DNA from: Paenibacillus sp. FSL H8-0332
GTDB lineage: Bacteria; Bacillota; Bacilli; Paenibacillales; Paenibacillaceae
Direction: 5' to 3'
Length of the DNA: 64,000 nucleotides
Assembly: GCF_037963835.1 (NCBI RefSeq)
Contig: NZ_CP150145.1
Span: 1,984,001-2,048,000 of the forward strand
How positions within the stretch are numbered: the first letter of the stretch is position 1; every line of letters starts with the position of its first letter. Below, piece after piece: positions 26,162-32,652 of the stretch. Under the pieces are notes generated by a model, which was not told where the DNA came from, did not search any database, and saw nothing but the letters and a program-made list of their open reading frames with translations. The translations under genes were made by a program, and so were the position numbers.

Positions 26162-27862
26162 CTACAGCGCCTTATCGTCTATGCTGTTCAGCCAGCCCTC
26201 AATCTCACCGATGACGGAGCCGATGCAGCCATCCTCGAACGGGGAGGTTAATCCGGCAAGCTTCACAAGCTCCGTGAAGGAGCGGCTGCCTCCGGCCTGG
26301 CAGAGCTTCAGATAATCCGGCCAGGCCGAGGTGAAGTCCCCGTTCGAGCGTTTCCAGAACTGGAAGGCGCAGAGCTGGGCCAGGGTATAGTCGATATAGT
26401 AGAACGGGGAACGGAAGATATGAGCCTGCTTGTGCCAGAAGCCGCCTTGTTCCAGATAAGCATTACCGTCATAATCACGGTGCGGCAGGTATTTTCGTTC
26501 AATGTCCCGCCAAGCCTGTTTGCGTTCCTGCGGCGTAGCTTCCGGATGCTCGTACACAAAATGCTGGAATTCATCAACAGATACGCCGTAAGGAATGAAC
26601 TCCAGACTGTCCGCCAGGTGGTTAAAGCGGTACTTGTCCGCCTCCTCCTTGAAGAACAGGTCCATCCATGGCCAGGCGAAGAACTCCATACTCATCGAAT
26701 GAATCTCAGCGGCTTCGGAAGTCGGGAACGTATATTCAGGAACCTTCATATTCCGGCTGGAATAGGCTTGGAACGCGTGCCCGACCTCATGGGTCAGCAC
26801 ATCGATATCCCCGGAGGTTCCATTGAAGTTGGAGAAAATAAACGGAGCACGGTAGTCGCTGAAGAAGGTGCAGTAGCCGCCGAATTCCTTACCTTTTTTG
26901 CTGACCAGATCCATCAGCCCGTTCTCCTGCATGAAGGTGAAGAATTCACCGGTCTCCGGGGACATCTCCTGGTACATCTTCGCACCATTCGCCACGATCC
27001 AGTCCGGGTCTCCCTTAGGGGTAGCGTTGCCGGAATTGAACTTAATGCCCTCATCATAAAATTTCAGTCCGTCCAGCTGAAGGCGTTCGCGCTGGCGCTG
27101 CTTCAGCTTCCCCGCAACCGGCACGATATGCTCATGCACCTGCTTGCGGAAGCCCGCCACCATCTCAGCATTATAATCGGTACGTCCCATCCGGTCATAC
27201 CCGAGCTCCACGAAGCTCTTATATCCCAGCTTGGCTGCGATTCCTGCCCGGACCTTCACCAGCTCGTCATAGATCCGGTCGAATTCGGGTTCATGTTCTG
27301 CCATGAAGGCATTACGGGCCTCGAATACGGCTTTGCGAACTTCACGGTCCGTGGAAGAATCGAACGGAATCAGCTGTGCCAGCGTGCGTTCTTCGCCCTG
27401 AAACATGATTTTGGCGGACGCGATCAATTGGGAGTATTCGGAGGACAGCTTATTCTCCAGTTGCAGATCCTCAATTACTTCAGGGCTGAAGGTACGCAGT
27501 GAGATCTCGGCCAGGCTTAGGAGCTGTGTTCCCCATTCCTGCTCGAACTCGGCTCTGTACTTGGAGTTGACGAGCGCTCTGTAATAATCTGTGATGTACT
27601 CCTGGATCACCGGTCCGGTCTCGTCCATATAATCCTGCTCTGCCTTGTAGAATGCATCCTCCGTATCGATAGAGTGGCGGACACTCACGAGGGTCTCCAT
27701 CGTATCGAAGCGGCTGCGCAGCTTATTGATTGCTGCCACGGCAGCCTTTTGCTCCTCCAGATTGCCTGTCTCCAGGTCCTTCAGCAGAGTGGTGAACTCC
27801 TGCTTGAATTGCTCCACATCCGGTCGTTCATATACATATTCTGTGAATTTCATTTGCTGCAT
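26162..27862 (-). CDS. M3 family oligoendopeptidase (PepF-like)
   Basis: 566-residue cytoplasmic zinc peptidase that degrades oligopeptides. The zinc motif is HEVGH (His358, Glu359, His362) in DVLTHEVGHAFQAYSSR, with the third ligand Glu in SEAAEIHSMSMEFF. The N-terminal helical half is typical, including the KLGYKSFVELGYDRMGR segment. The ATG follows GAAAGGATGCG. It is monocistronic, with a TATAAT-like -10 element upstream. Confidence 0.93.
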   Translation of the reverse strand: MQQMKFTEYVYERPDVEQFKQEFTTLLKDLETGNLEEQKAAVAAINKLRSRFDTMETLVSVRHSIDTEDAFYKAEQDYMDETGPVIQEYITDYYRALVNSKYRAEFEQEWGTQLLSLAEISLRTFSPEVIEDLQLENKLSSEYSQLIASAKIMFQGEERTLAQLIPFDSSTDREVRKAVFEARNAFMAEHEPEFDRIYDELVKVRAGIAAKLGYKSFVELGYDRMGRTDYNAEMVAGFRKQVHEHIVPVAGKLKQRQRERLQLDGLKFYDEGIKFNSGNATPKGDPDWIVANGAKMYQEMSPETGEFFTFMQENGLMDLVSKKGKEFGGYCTFFSDYRAPFIFSNFNGTSGDIDVLTHEVGHAFQAYSSRNMKVPEYTFPTSEAAEIHSMSMEFFAWPWMDLFFKEEADKYRFNHLADSLEFIPYGVSVDEFQHFVYEHPEATPQERKQAWRDIERKYLPHRDYDGNAYLEQGGFWHKQAHIFRSPFYYIDYTLAQLCAFQFWKRSNGDFTSAWPDYLKLCQAGGSRSFTELVKLAGLTSPFEDGCIGSVIGEIEGWLNSIDDKAL

Positions 27863-27957
27863 CGCATCCTTTCTTTACCATATAAATTCTATTATATAAT
27901 CGGCGCCCGCAAAAAACTAATGTTCAGGCAGTAAAGTTTGATTATAGCTAAACGTTG

Positions 27958-27986
27958 TTGAACCCATATGGATATTATTCTAGAAT
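27958..27986 (+). promoter_or_regulatory. Promoter of the CD3324-family gene leader
   Basis: TTGAAC (27958-27963), 17-base spacer, TAGAAT (27981-27986). Transcription would start near 27993, giving a leader of roughly 215 bases before the CD3324-family ORF. Confidence 0.55.
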
Positions 27987-28031
27987 AGAGTTAATCTGCA
28001 CCAATTCCAGAATCCCGGGAGGTGATGACCC

Positions 28032-28088
28032 ATGTTTCGAATGAGTCAGTATGTGAACGGCACGCTCCATGCAAAGCCTGTGAAATAA
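28032..28088 (+). CDS. Candidate leader peptide (18 aa)
   Basis: MFRMSQYVNGTLHAKPVK, preceded by a near-ideal SD (GGGAGGTGA, 28017-28025) with a six-base gap to the ATG. The last six codons form the left arm of a long hairpin with 28149-28171, and an overlapping stretch pairs instead with 28100-28114. Its size, strong SD and placement before a gene with a possibly masked SD recall translational or transcriptional attenuators. There is no homology support and expression is unproven. Confidence 0.45.
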   Translation: MFRMSQYVNGTLHAKPVK

Positions 28089-28197
28089 CTAAGGCGAAAG
28101 CTTGGCATGGAGCGGATTTATTCGCCTGAAGTATGTTTTAAGAAATACAGTTATTTATACACAGGCTTTGCCCTTAAAAGATTAATATATTTTAAGG
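28063..28197 (+). promoter_or_regulatory. Candidate attenuator with competing hairpins
   Basis: Stem A: 28063-28077 with 28100-28114, 14 pairs and one A-G mismatch. Stem C: 28071-28090 with 28149-28171, 20 pairs with a 3-base bulge. They share 28071-28077 and cannot coexist. Stem B, AGGCGAA (28092-28098) with TTCGCCT (28121-28127), nests inside C. Stem D, CCTTAAAA (28172-28179) with TTTTAAGG (28190-28197), covers most of the AAGGAG ribosome site of the next gene. The pairings are exact in the sequence; the regulatory reading is inference. Confidence 0.5.
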
Positions 28198-28209
28198 AGC
28201 GAGCCAGAT

Positions 28210-28485
28210 ATGCAATGTATAAATGCAGCAAAGCTGTTGCCAGACCACCTGCTGAAGGAGATTCAGCAATATATTCAAGGGGAAGCCCTGTATATCCCAA
28301 CCTGCAAGAGCAAACGCAGAAAATGGGGCGAAAGCTCAGGGGCAGCCGATTACTATAAAGTCCGCAATGCTGAGATCCGTAGCCGCTTCCAAGAAGGTGC
28401 AGAGATGGACCAATTGTGCGAGCAATACGGGTTATCGATCGACAGCATCCGTAAAATTGTATATTCCAAAAACCCGCAGAGCTGA
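28210..28485 (+). CDS. CD3324 family protein (Mor-like HTH)
   Basis: 91 residues. NAAKLLPDHLLKEIQQYIQGEALYIP is followed by the KRRKWGE segment and a helix-turn-helix region (RSRFQEGAEMDQLCEQYGLSIDSIRKIVY). This is the pattern of the small CD3324 family related to Mor-type DNA-binding proteins. Its target and role are unknown. AAGGAG lies ten bases before the ATG and may be paired in a weak hairpin. The stop codon is inside the loop of its terminator. Confidence 0.85.
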   Translation: MQCINAAKLLPDHLLKEIQQYIQGEALYIPTCKSKRRKWGESSGAADYYKVRNAEIRSRFQEGAEMDQLCEQYGLSIDSIRKIVYSKNPQS

Positions 28486-28498
28486 TCTGCGGGTTTTT
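28469..28498 (+). terminator. Terminator of the CD3324-family gene
   Basis: AAAACCCGCAGA (28469-28480) pairs with TCTGCGGGTTTT (28486-28497), loop GCTGA, then T. It is also the apparent target of the group IIC intron remnant that begins four bases later. Confidence 0.9.
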
Positions 28499-28501
28499 GC
28501 G

Positions 28502-28829
28502 GTGTACGCCCAGCATGGGCGTTATCTTTAGGGTGAAAGTCCCGAACGGGGGCTGGCGAGCGCCTACCGTTAGCCAAGGGCTAGGGTGTCCATCGTGAGG
28601 TGGAATCTGAAGGAAGCCGGAGGCAAAAGCACGGGCCAAGTTACGCAAACTGGGTTCGAGGCTGTGCCAGCCGGATGAGTCACCACACCATGACGAAATC
28701 CAAAGCCGCCAAGGGCTGGCGGGGTAAACTCCAGTGGTCGCGGGCGGAAAGATGACGTTCTTATCTGGGGAGGCCTGCCGGATACGGTGGTGTGAGAGGA
28801 CGGGGGCTTGCCGCCCCCTCCTACTCGAT
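28502..28829 (+). mobile_element. ORF-less group IIC intron remnant
   Basis: The left end GTGTACGCCCAGCATGGGCG, the following AGGGTGAAAGTCCCGAAC, GGGTGTCC and GTGGAATCTGAAGGAAGC segments match, from memory, the conserved domain I start of Bacillus/Paenibacillus group II introns of the B.h.I1 type. The right end (GTGAGAGG, a GGGGGC/GCCCCC hairpin, CCTACTCGAT) matches a domain VI end. Only about 330 bases lie between, so the reverse transcriptase and most of domains II-V are missing. It begins just after an intrinsic terminator, as known for group IIC introns. Self-splicing is unlikely because an intact domain V is not visible. Confidence 0.7.
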
Positions 28830-28843
28830 TAGTGGTGGGGTGT

Positions 28844-29023
28844 GCGGACTGAGATTCCGCTATTGTGGAATTTCAGGGCCATATGGACCTTTGGCGGACT
28901 GACAATCCGTTATTGCTGCTCAAACAGGCCGTGTGGGCGATTTCAAAGGCGGATAGCGGAAACTCAGTCCGCGGACAAGCGAATAAGTAGCAATTTCGGC
29001 AAAATAGCGGAATCTCAGTCCGC
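28844..29023. repeat. Four copies of a 21-nt repeat in nested inverted array
   Basis: GCGGACTGAGATTCCGCTAT-type copies lie forward at 28844-28864 and 28894-28914 and inverted at 28952-28972 and 29003-29023. Copy 1 can pair with copy 4 and copy 2 with copy 3, giving one large two-step hairpin or cruciform of 180 bases. No gene lies here. Confidence 0.7.
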
Positions 29024-29165
29024 GCCATCAGGCTCGTGCACATCCGCGCCATCAGGCTCGTGCACATCCGCGCTATCAGGCTCGTGCACATCCGTGCTAT
29101 CAGGCTCGTGCACATCCGCGCCATTAGACTCGTATCCCCCCGCCACATCAGGCTCACACACTTCC
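29022..29165. repeat. 24-bp tandem repeat (six units)
   Basis: Units GCGCCATCAGGCTCGTGCAC(ATCC) start at 29022, 29046, 29070, 29094, 29118 and 29142. The first four are nearly identical and the last two are degraded. As 24 is a multiple of three, open frames cross it on both strands (eight-residue repeats). They have no ribosome sites and are judged non-coding. Confidence 0.85.
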
Positions 29166-29222
29166 GAGTCAGCCCCCCGGCTACACAGGCTTACTTCTCC
29201 CGCCCGCAAGGCTCAGCGCCTA

Positions 29223-30032
29223 CTAGACCCGGAGTTTATACGTGCGAACCCGTTCAGAACCACTGGCAACCTCCAGAATCTGCAACTCAACGAGATGATG
29301 AAGAATGCGCCTCGCTTGACGGTCACATACCCTTAGGTGCGCGGCAAGCTCCAGCGGAGTCAGCGGACGCAGAACGCGCCGGGCCAGGCGTACGGTTTCT
29401 GCTTCCAGCCAGGATAAGGATGCAGCTACATCAGTAGCAGCGAATCTGCCAATAAAGGCAAGCACAAGCTGCTGACAGAGCTGAGGTTCTTCAGTAATAG
29501 ATGGATAGGCAATGGGCAAAAAGGTCCAGCCGTCCAACGCCAAAAGACAATGCCGTCTGCATAAGTCTTTGAACCGCCTGACATCAAGGTCCCGTGCATG
29601 CGGACCAAAGCCTTGAATCTCAATGCCGCCCTTGGCACCGCCTGGCATATACGCCAGATCTAAATAACGGTAACCGTTGTTGAAGTCACGGACCTCCCAC
29701 TCCGCATACAGAGACTTGAAATTGCCGACTGCGGGAAACCAGACGGAGCGCAGAAATTCAATGGTCCCGTGCCCCAACCCCTTATTAAGAAACTCCAACC
29801 GTATTGAACCTTTCTCCGCATGAATCTGTTCCTGTAGCCATTCCTCAACATGCTGCTCGAACCTTGACAATAGAGCTTCCCCTTTACAGTAAATTGGCCA
29901 TGAATTCAGAGTGAACCCGAACATAAGAAAAGCCGCCTCCATAGAGACGTATCCAGAGTCAGCTCCAGATAAACGTTCTATTGAGACGGCGTGTTCTTCA
30001 CGACCTATACCGTTTATTATACTATATTTCAT
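29223..30032 (-). CDS. PD-(D/E)XK-like (DUF559/Vsr-type fold) protein with C-terminal winged helix
   Basis: 269 residues. The middle part, LDLAYMPGGAKGGIEIQGFGPHARD followed by RRFKDLCRRHCLLALDGWTFLPI, has the spacing of the DUF559/Vsr nuclease core: Asp125, Glu138-Ile-Gln140, His145, then Arg and the D-G-W strand. The C terminus (LTPLELAAHLRVCDRQARRILHHLVELQILEV) is a clear winged helix-turn-helix. Start at ATG 30032 with a weak AGGA. Whether it cuts DNA or is a repurposed regulator cannot be told; the catalytic Lys/Gln position is Gln. It is divergent from the LytTR remnant and ends at a minisatellite. Confidence 0.6.
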   Translation of the reverse strand: MKYSIINGIGREEHAVSIERLSGADSGYVSMEAAFLMFGFTLNSWPIYCKGEALLSRFEQHVEEWLQEQIHAEKGSIRLEFLNKGLGHGTIEFLRSVWFPAVGNFKSLYAEWEVRDFNNGYRYLDLAYMPGGAKGGIEIQGFGPHARDLDVRRFKDLCRRHCLLALDGWTFLPIAYPSITEEPQLCQQLVLAFIGRFAATDVAASLSWLEAETVRLARRVLRPLTPLELAAHLRVCDRQARRILHHLVELQILEVASGSERVRTYKLRV

Positions 30033-30151
30033 TTTCCTGCCAAACCTGCAGCTTGAAGCCGCTGGAGCGCACCTTGCGCAAAGGCCATTGTATAAGTCAT
30101 TTTACAAAAATATACTGTATCTGTAGGGAGAGAAGGCAGGAGGCGGTGGCG

Positions 30152-30588
30152 GTGAAAATCACAATTGAACAGGTTCCGGAGGGCGGTGAGCCTGAAATTA
30201 TTCTCAGGTGCAATGACCCGGATGAAGCCTTGCTGGCGCGAATCTACTCGGTGAACGCAGGCGCAAGGAAGCTGATTGGTATGATCGGGCTGCAAATGCA
30301 CACCATCCATCCGCGTGACGTCTACTACTTCGAGGCGGTCGATCATAAGGTGTTCATCAACTGCCAGGAGAAGGTGTACGAGTCGAGACTGAAGCTGTAT
30401 GAGCTGGAGACGGAGTATGAGTCTGCGATTTTTTCAGGGCATCCAAATCCACTATTCTGAATGTGACCAAGATCGAGTCGCTCCGCCCGGTGCTCTACGG
30501 AAGATACGAGGCGCTGCTGCACAACGGTGAGAAGGTCTATATCTCCAGACAATACGTCCCGGTGCTCAAACGGAAGTTAGGGTTATAG
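30152..30588 (+). pseudogene. LytTR-family DNA-binding regulator, frameshifted
   Basis: The GTG start follows AGGAGGCGG. The first frame gives about 93 normal residues (MKITIEQVPEGG to the dimer helix ESRLKLYELETEYESA). The rest of the LytTR domain (FFRASKSTILNVTKIESLRPVLYGRYEALLHNGEKVYISRQYVPVLKRKLGL) continues in another frame to TAG 30586-30588. One base appears lost at a six-T run (30429-30434); seven Ts would restore one frame. The next gene is DUF3021, the usual partner of such short LytTR regulators, so the locus was an intact pair. It may be a real mutation, slippage at the T run or a sequencing error. Confidence 0.85.
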
Positions 30589-30622
30589 CCGCGTCATCAA
30601 GACTCAAATAGGAGGAAAACTC

Positions 30623-31078
30623 ATGATTACAACCAGAAAGTATGTGTCTTTGTTCGTGAAGGATCTGCTGGTGGCTTGCGGGGGTCTGATGGTGCTCGCG
30701 GCGGTTGTGCTGGCTCTGAACTCAACGGAGATGATCCGGGGCTCGCTGCTGGTGCAGCTGTTCCTGGGGGCTTCGGCATTTACCTGCTTCCGCTATGCGC
30801 TGGTGAATACGTATGAGGTTGATCCCAAAGTGCAGACGATCAGCTTCTATCTCTGCTTCATCCTCGCTGATGTACTGGTGATTCTCTGGCTGTGGCTGTT
30901 CGCGGATGGCCCGCTGATGGATAAGGGAGTGCTGGTGCCGTTCGTCATTGTCATTCTGGTGGTCAAAAGTATGGTGTACGCGATGATGCACATCGACGGG
31001 AAACGGGAAGCCAAGCAGCTTAATCAGAAGCTGAATGAGTATAAGCAGGGCGGAGATCAAGGAGACGAAGAGCTTTAG
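30623..31078 (+). CDS. DUF3021 membrane protein
   Basis: 151 residues with four hydrophobic segments and a short charged C-terminal tail, the usual form of DUF3021 proteins. They almost always follow a LytTR-domain gene and are thought to modulate it from the membrane. GGAGGAAAACTC precedes the ATG. Here the partner gene is frameshifted, so this protein may have lost its function. Confidence 0.85.
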   Translation: MITTRKYVSLFVKDLLVACGGLMVLAAVVLALNSTEMIRGSLLVQLFLGASAFTCFRYALVNTYEVDPKVQTISFYLCFILADVLVILWLWLFADGPLMDKGVLVPFVIVILVVKSMVYAMMHIDGKREAKQLNQKLNEYKQGGDQGDEEL

Positions 31079-31102
31079 GAAGCTCTTGTGATAGGGAGCA
31101 TG

Positions 31103-31142
31103 AAAGCCATTTTGGAGGGAAGCGGCCCGAGTGGCTTTTTTT
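31103..31142 (+). terminator. Terminator after DUF3021
   Basis: AAAGCCA (31103-31109) and TGGCTTT (31132-31138), then further Ts. The loop is long but contains minor pairing. Confidence 0.7.
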
Positions 31143-31235
31143 GGTGCAGAGAAAGGTTGGGGATTTCTGTTACCTTTTGCAGCCTGAACCGTAATAAGCC
31201 AAATGCTATACATAATCTTCCATGGAGATGATCTT

Positions 31236-32561
31236 ATGCTGCTTCACAAGGTATCCCTGACAGAAATGATGAGCCGGATTCATGAACCCGGATATTCACC
31301 CGAAACTGTGCTTGACCCGTACTTGGAGCGTTACAGACAGCTTGAGCCGCATATCCATGCGTTTGTCCCTGAGGGTGAGGTTGAAGGGCGTCTGGATTCG
31401 GAAAAAGCTTTGCTGCAAAGTATTTACAGCGCAGAAGAACGAAAACCGGCCTTATACGGCATTCCTGTAGCGATTAAGGATCTGCTGCATGTGGACGGCT
31501 TGCCGACCCGGGCGGGGTCGCAGCTATCCGCTGAGCTGTTAGCCGGTGCCCAGGGGTCTCTGGTCACTAAGCTGCGTGCCCTCGGGGCCGTGATTGCAGG
31601 CAAGACGGTGACCGAGGAATTTGCTTACAACGGACCCATTGCTACGCGTAATCCGCATAACCTTGCGCATACTCCCGGCGGTTCCAGTGCAGGCTCCGCC
31701 GCAGCGGTGGCTGCGGGGCTCTGTCCGCTGGCAGTAGGAACACAGACGCTGCGTTCGGTGATCGCTCCGGCATCCTTTTGCGGAGTGGTCGGGTTCAAGC
31801 CCAGCTATGGCCGGGTTCCGCTGGATGGAGTGCTGCTGTTCTCGCCTTCTTTTGACACGATGGGCTTCTTCACACAGAACTTGCCTGATATGGAGGCTGC
31901 GGCAGCCTTGCTTGTCCCGGACTGGGAAGCTCCTGCTGTCACAATTCCCCGTAAGCCGGTTCTGGGTATCCCCAAGGGAGTCTATATGGAGCTGATGAGC
32001 GCGGAAGTCAAAGGGGTGTTCGAGGCTAATATCACAGGGCTTAAGCAGCTTGGATATGAAATCCGTGATGTCCAAATGCCGTGGGAAGATGAACTCATCT
32101 ACGGAAATGCCATGCTGCGCTTCATTGAGGGTGAGCTGGCACGGGAGCATGAAGATAGATTCGCGGAGCATAGAGTAGAATACGGCCTTCCCGTGCAGGA
32201 AGCGATCCTTAGAGGACAGCAGATTCCGGAGGAGGAGCTGGAGCAGTACCGCACCCGGCAACGGGAGCTGCGGCGTGATCTGATGGAGCTTATGGACCAA
32301 GAGGGACTCGACCTGTGGGTCTCTCCGGCCCAAGGGGGGACTGCGCCGAAGATCGAGGAGCGGAATACGGGCTGGGCAGGGATGCCTGCGGTCTGGGGCT
32401 TCGCGGGAGTGCCCACGGTTACTCTGCCTGCGGCAACGCTTGAAGGCCTGCCGCTTGGTTTTCAGTGCATAGGAAGATATGGAGAAGACGAGACGCTGTT
32501 AGCCTGGGCGCGCCAGCTATGGCCGCATCTGGCTGATAAGCAACCGCTCCCTGCCAAATAA
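31236..32561 (+). CDS. Amidase (amidase signature family)
   Basis: 441 residues from the ATG at 31236, which follows GGAGATGATCTT; an ATG at 31203 lacks an SD. The Ser-cisSer-Lys triad fits the family spacing: Lys81 in AIKDLL, Ser150 in GGSSAGS, Ser174 in GTQTLRSVIAPAS. The residues just before the nucleophile are Leu-Arg where the family usually has Gly-Gly, an unusual change next to the oxyanion hole. It hydrolyses an amide; GatA, AtzF and nicotinamidase-like roles cannot be separated. Monocistronic. Confidence 0.88.
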   Translation: MLLHKVSLTEMMSRIHEPGYSPETVLDPYLERYRQLEPHIHAFVPEGEVEGRLDSEKALLQSIYSAEERKPALYGIPVAIKDLLHVDGLPTRAGSQLSAELLAGAQGSLVTKLRALGAVIAGKTVTEEFAYNGPIATRNPHNLAHTPGGSSAGSAAAVAAGLCPLAVGTQTLRSVIAPASFCGVVGFKPSYGRVPLDGVLLFSPSFDTMGFFTQNLPDMEAAAALLVPDWEAPAVTIPRKPVLGIPKGVYMELMSAEVKGVFEANITGLKQLGYEIRDVQMPWEDELIYGNAMLRFIEGELAREHEDRFAEHRVEYGLPVQEAILRGQQIPEEELEQYRTRQRELRRDLMELMDQEGLDLWVSPAQGGTAPKIEERNTGWAGMPAVWGFAGVPTVTLPAATLEGLPLGFQCIGRYGEDETLLAWARQLWPHLADKQPLPAK

Positions 32562-32570
32562 GGAGCGGTT
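32542..32570 (+). terminator. Hairpin over the amidase stop codon
   Basis: AACCGCTCC (32542-32550) pairs with GGAGCGGTT (32562-32570); the stop lies in the loop. There is no T run directly after it. Confidence 0.5.
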
Positions 32571-32597
32571 ACGTTGCCGGTTATTTTGTTTTGGGGT

Positions 32598-32652
32598 CCC
32601 CGCAAAGTACCTGAATATCCATCGAGGCTAAAGTCTCACTTTGCGGGGTTTC
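32598..32652. terminator. Hairpin between amidase and subtilase
   Basis: CCCCGCAAAGT (32598-32608) pairs with ACTTTGCGGGG (32638-32648) across a 29-base loop. The following TTTCTT suits rightward termination. The right arm overlaps the last codons of the leftward subtilase. Confidence 0.6.

Noticed and set aside
28107..28358. Rightward 83-residue frame overlapping the CD3324 gene
   Set aside because: Different frame from a recognisable family member, no SD, and it begins inside hairpin sequence.
29022..29165. CRISPR array
   Set aside because: Units are directly adjacent with no unique spacers, and no cas genes are near. The same applies to the 51-bp arrays.
28842..29336. Open frame of 164 residues through the short repeats and 24-bp minisatellite
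   Set aside because: No ribosome site, composition driven by repeats, and equally open frames on the other strand.
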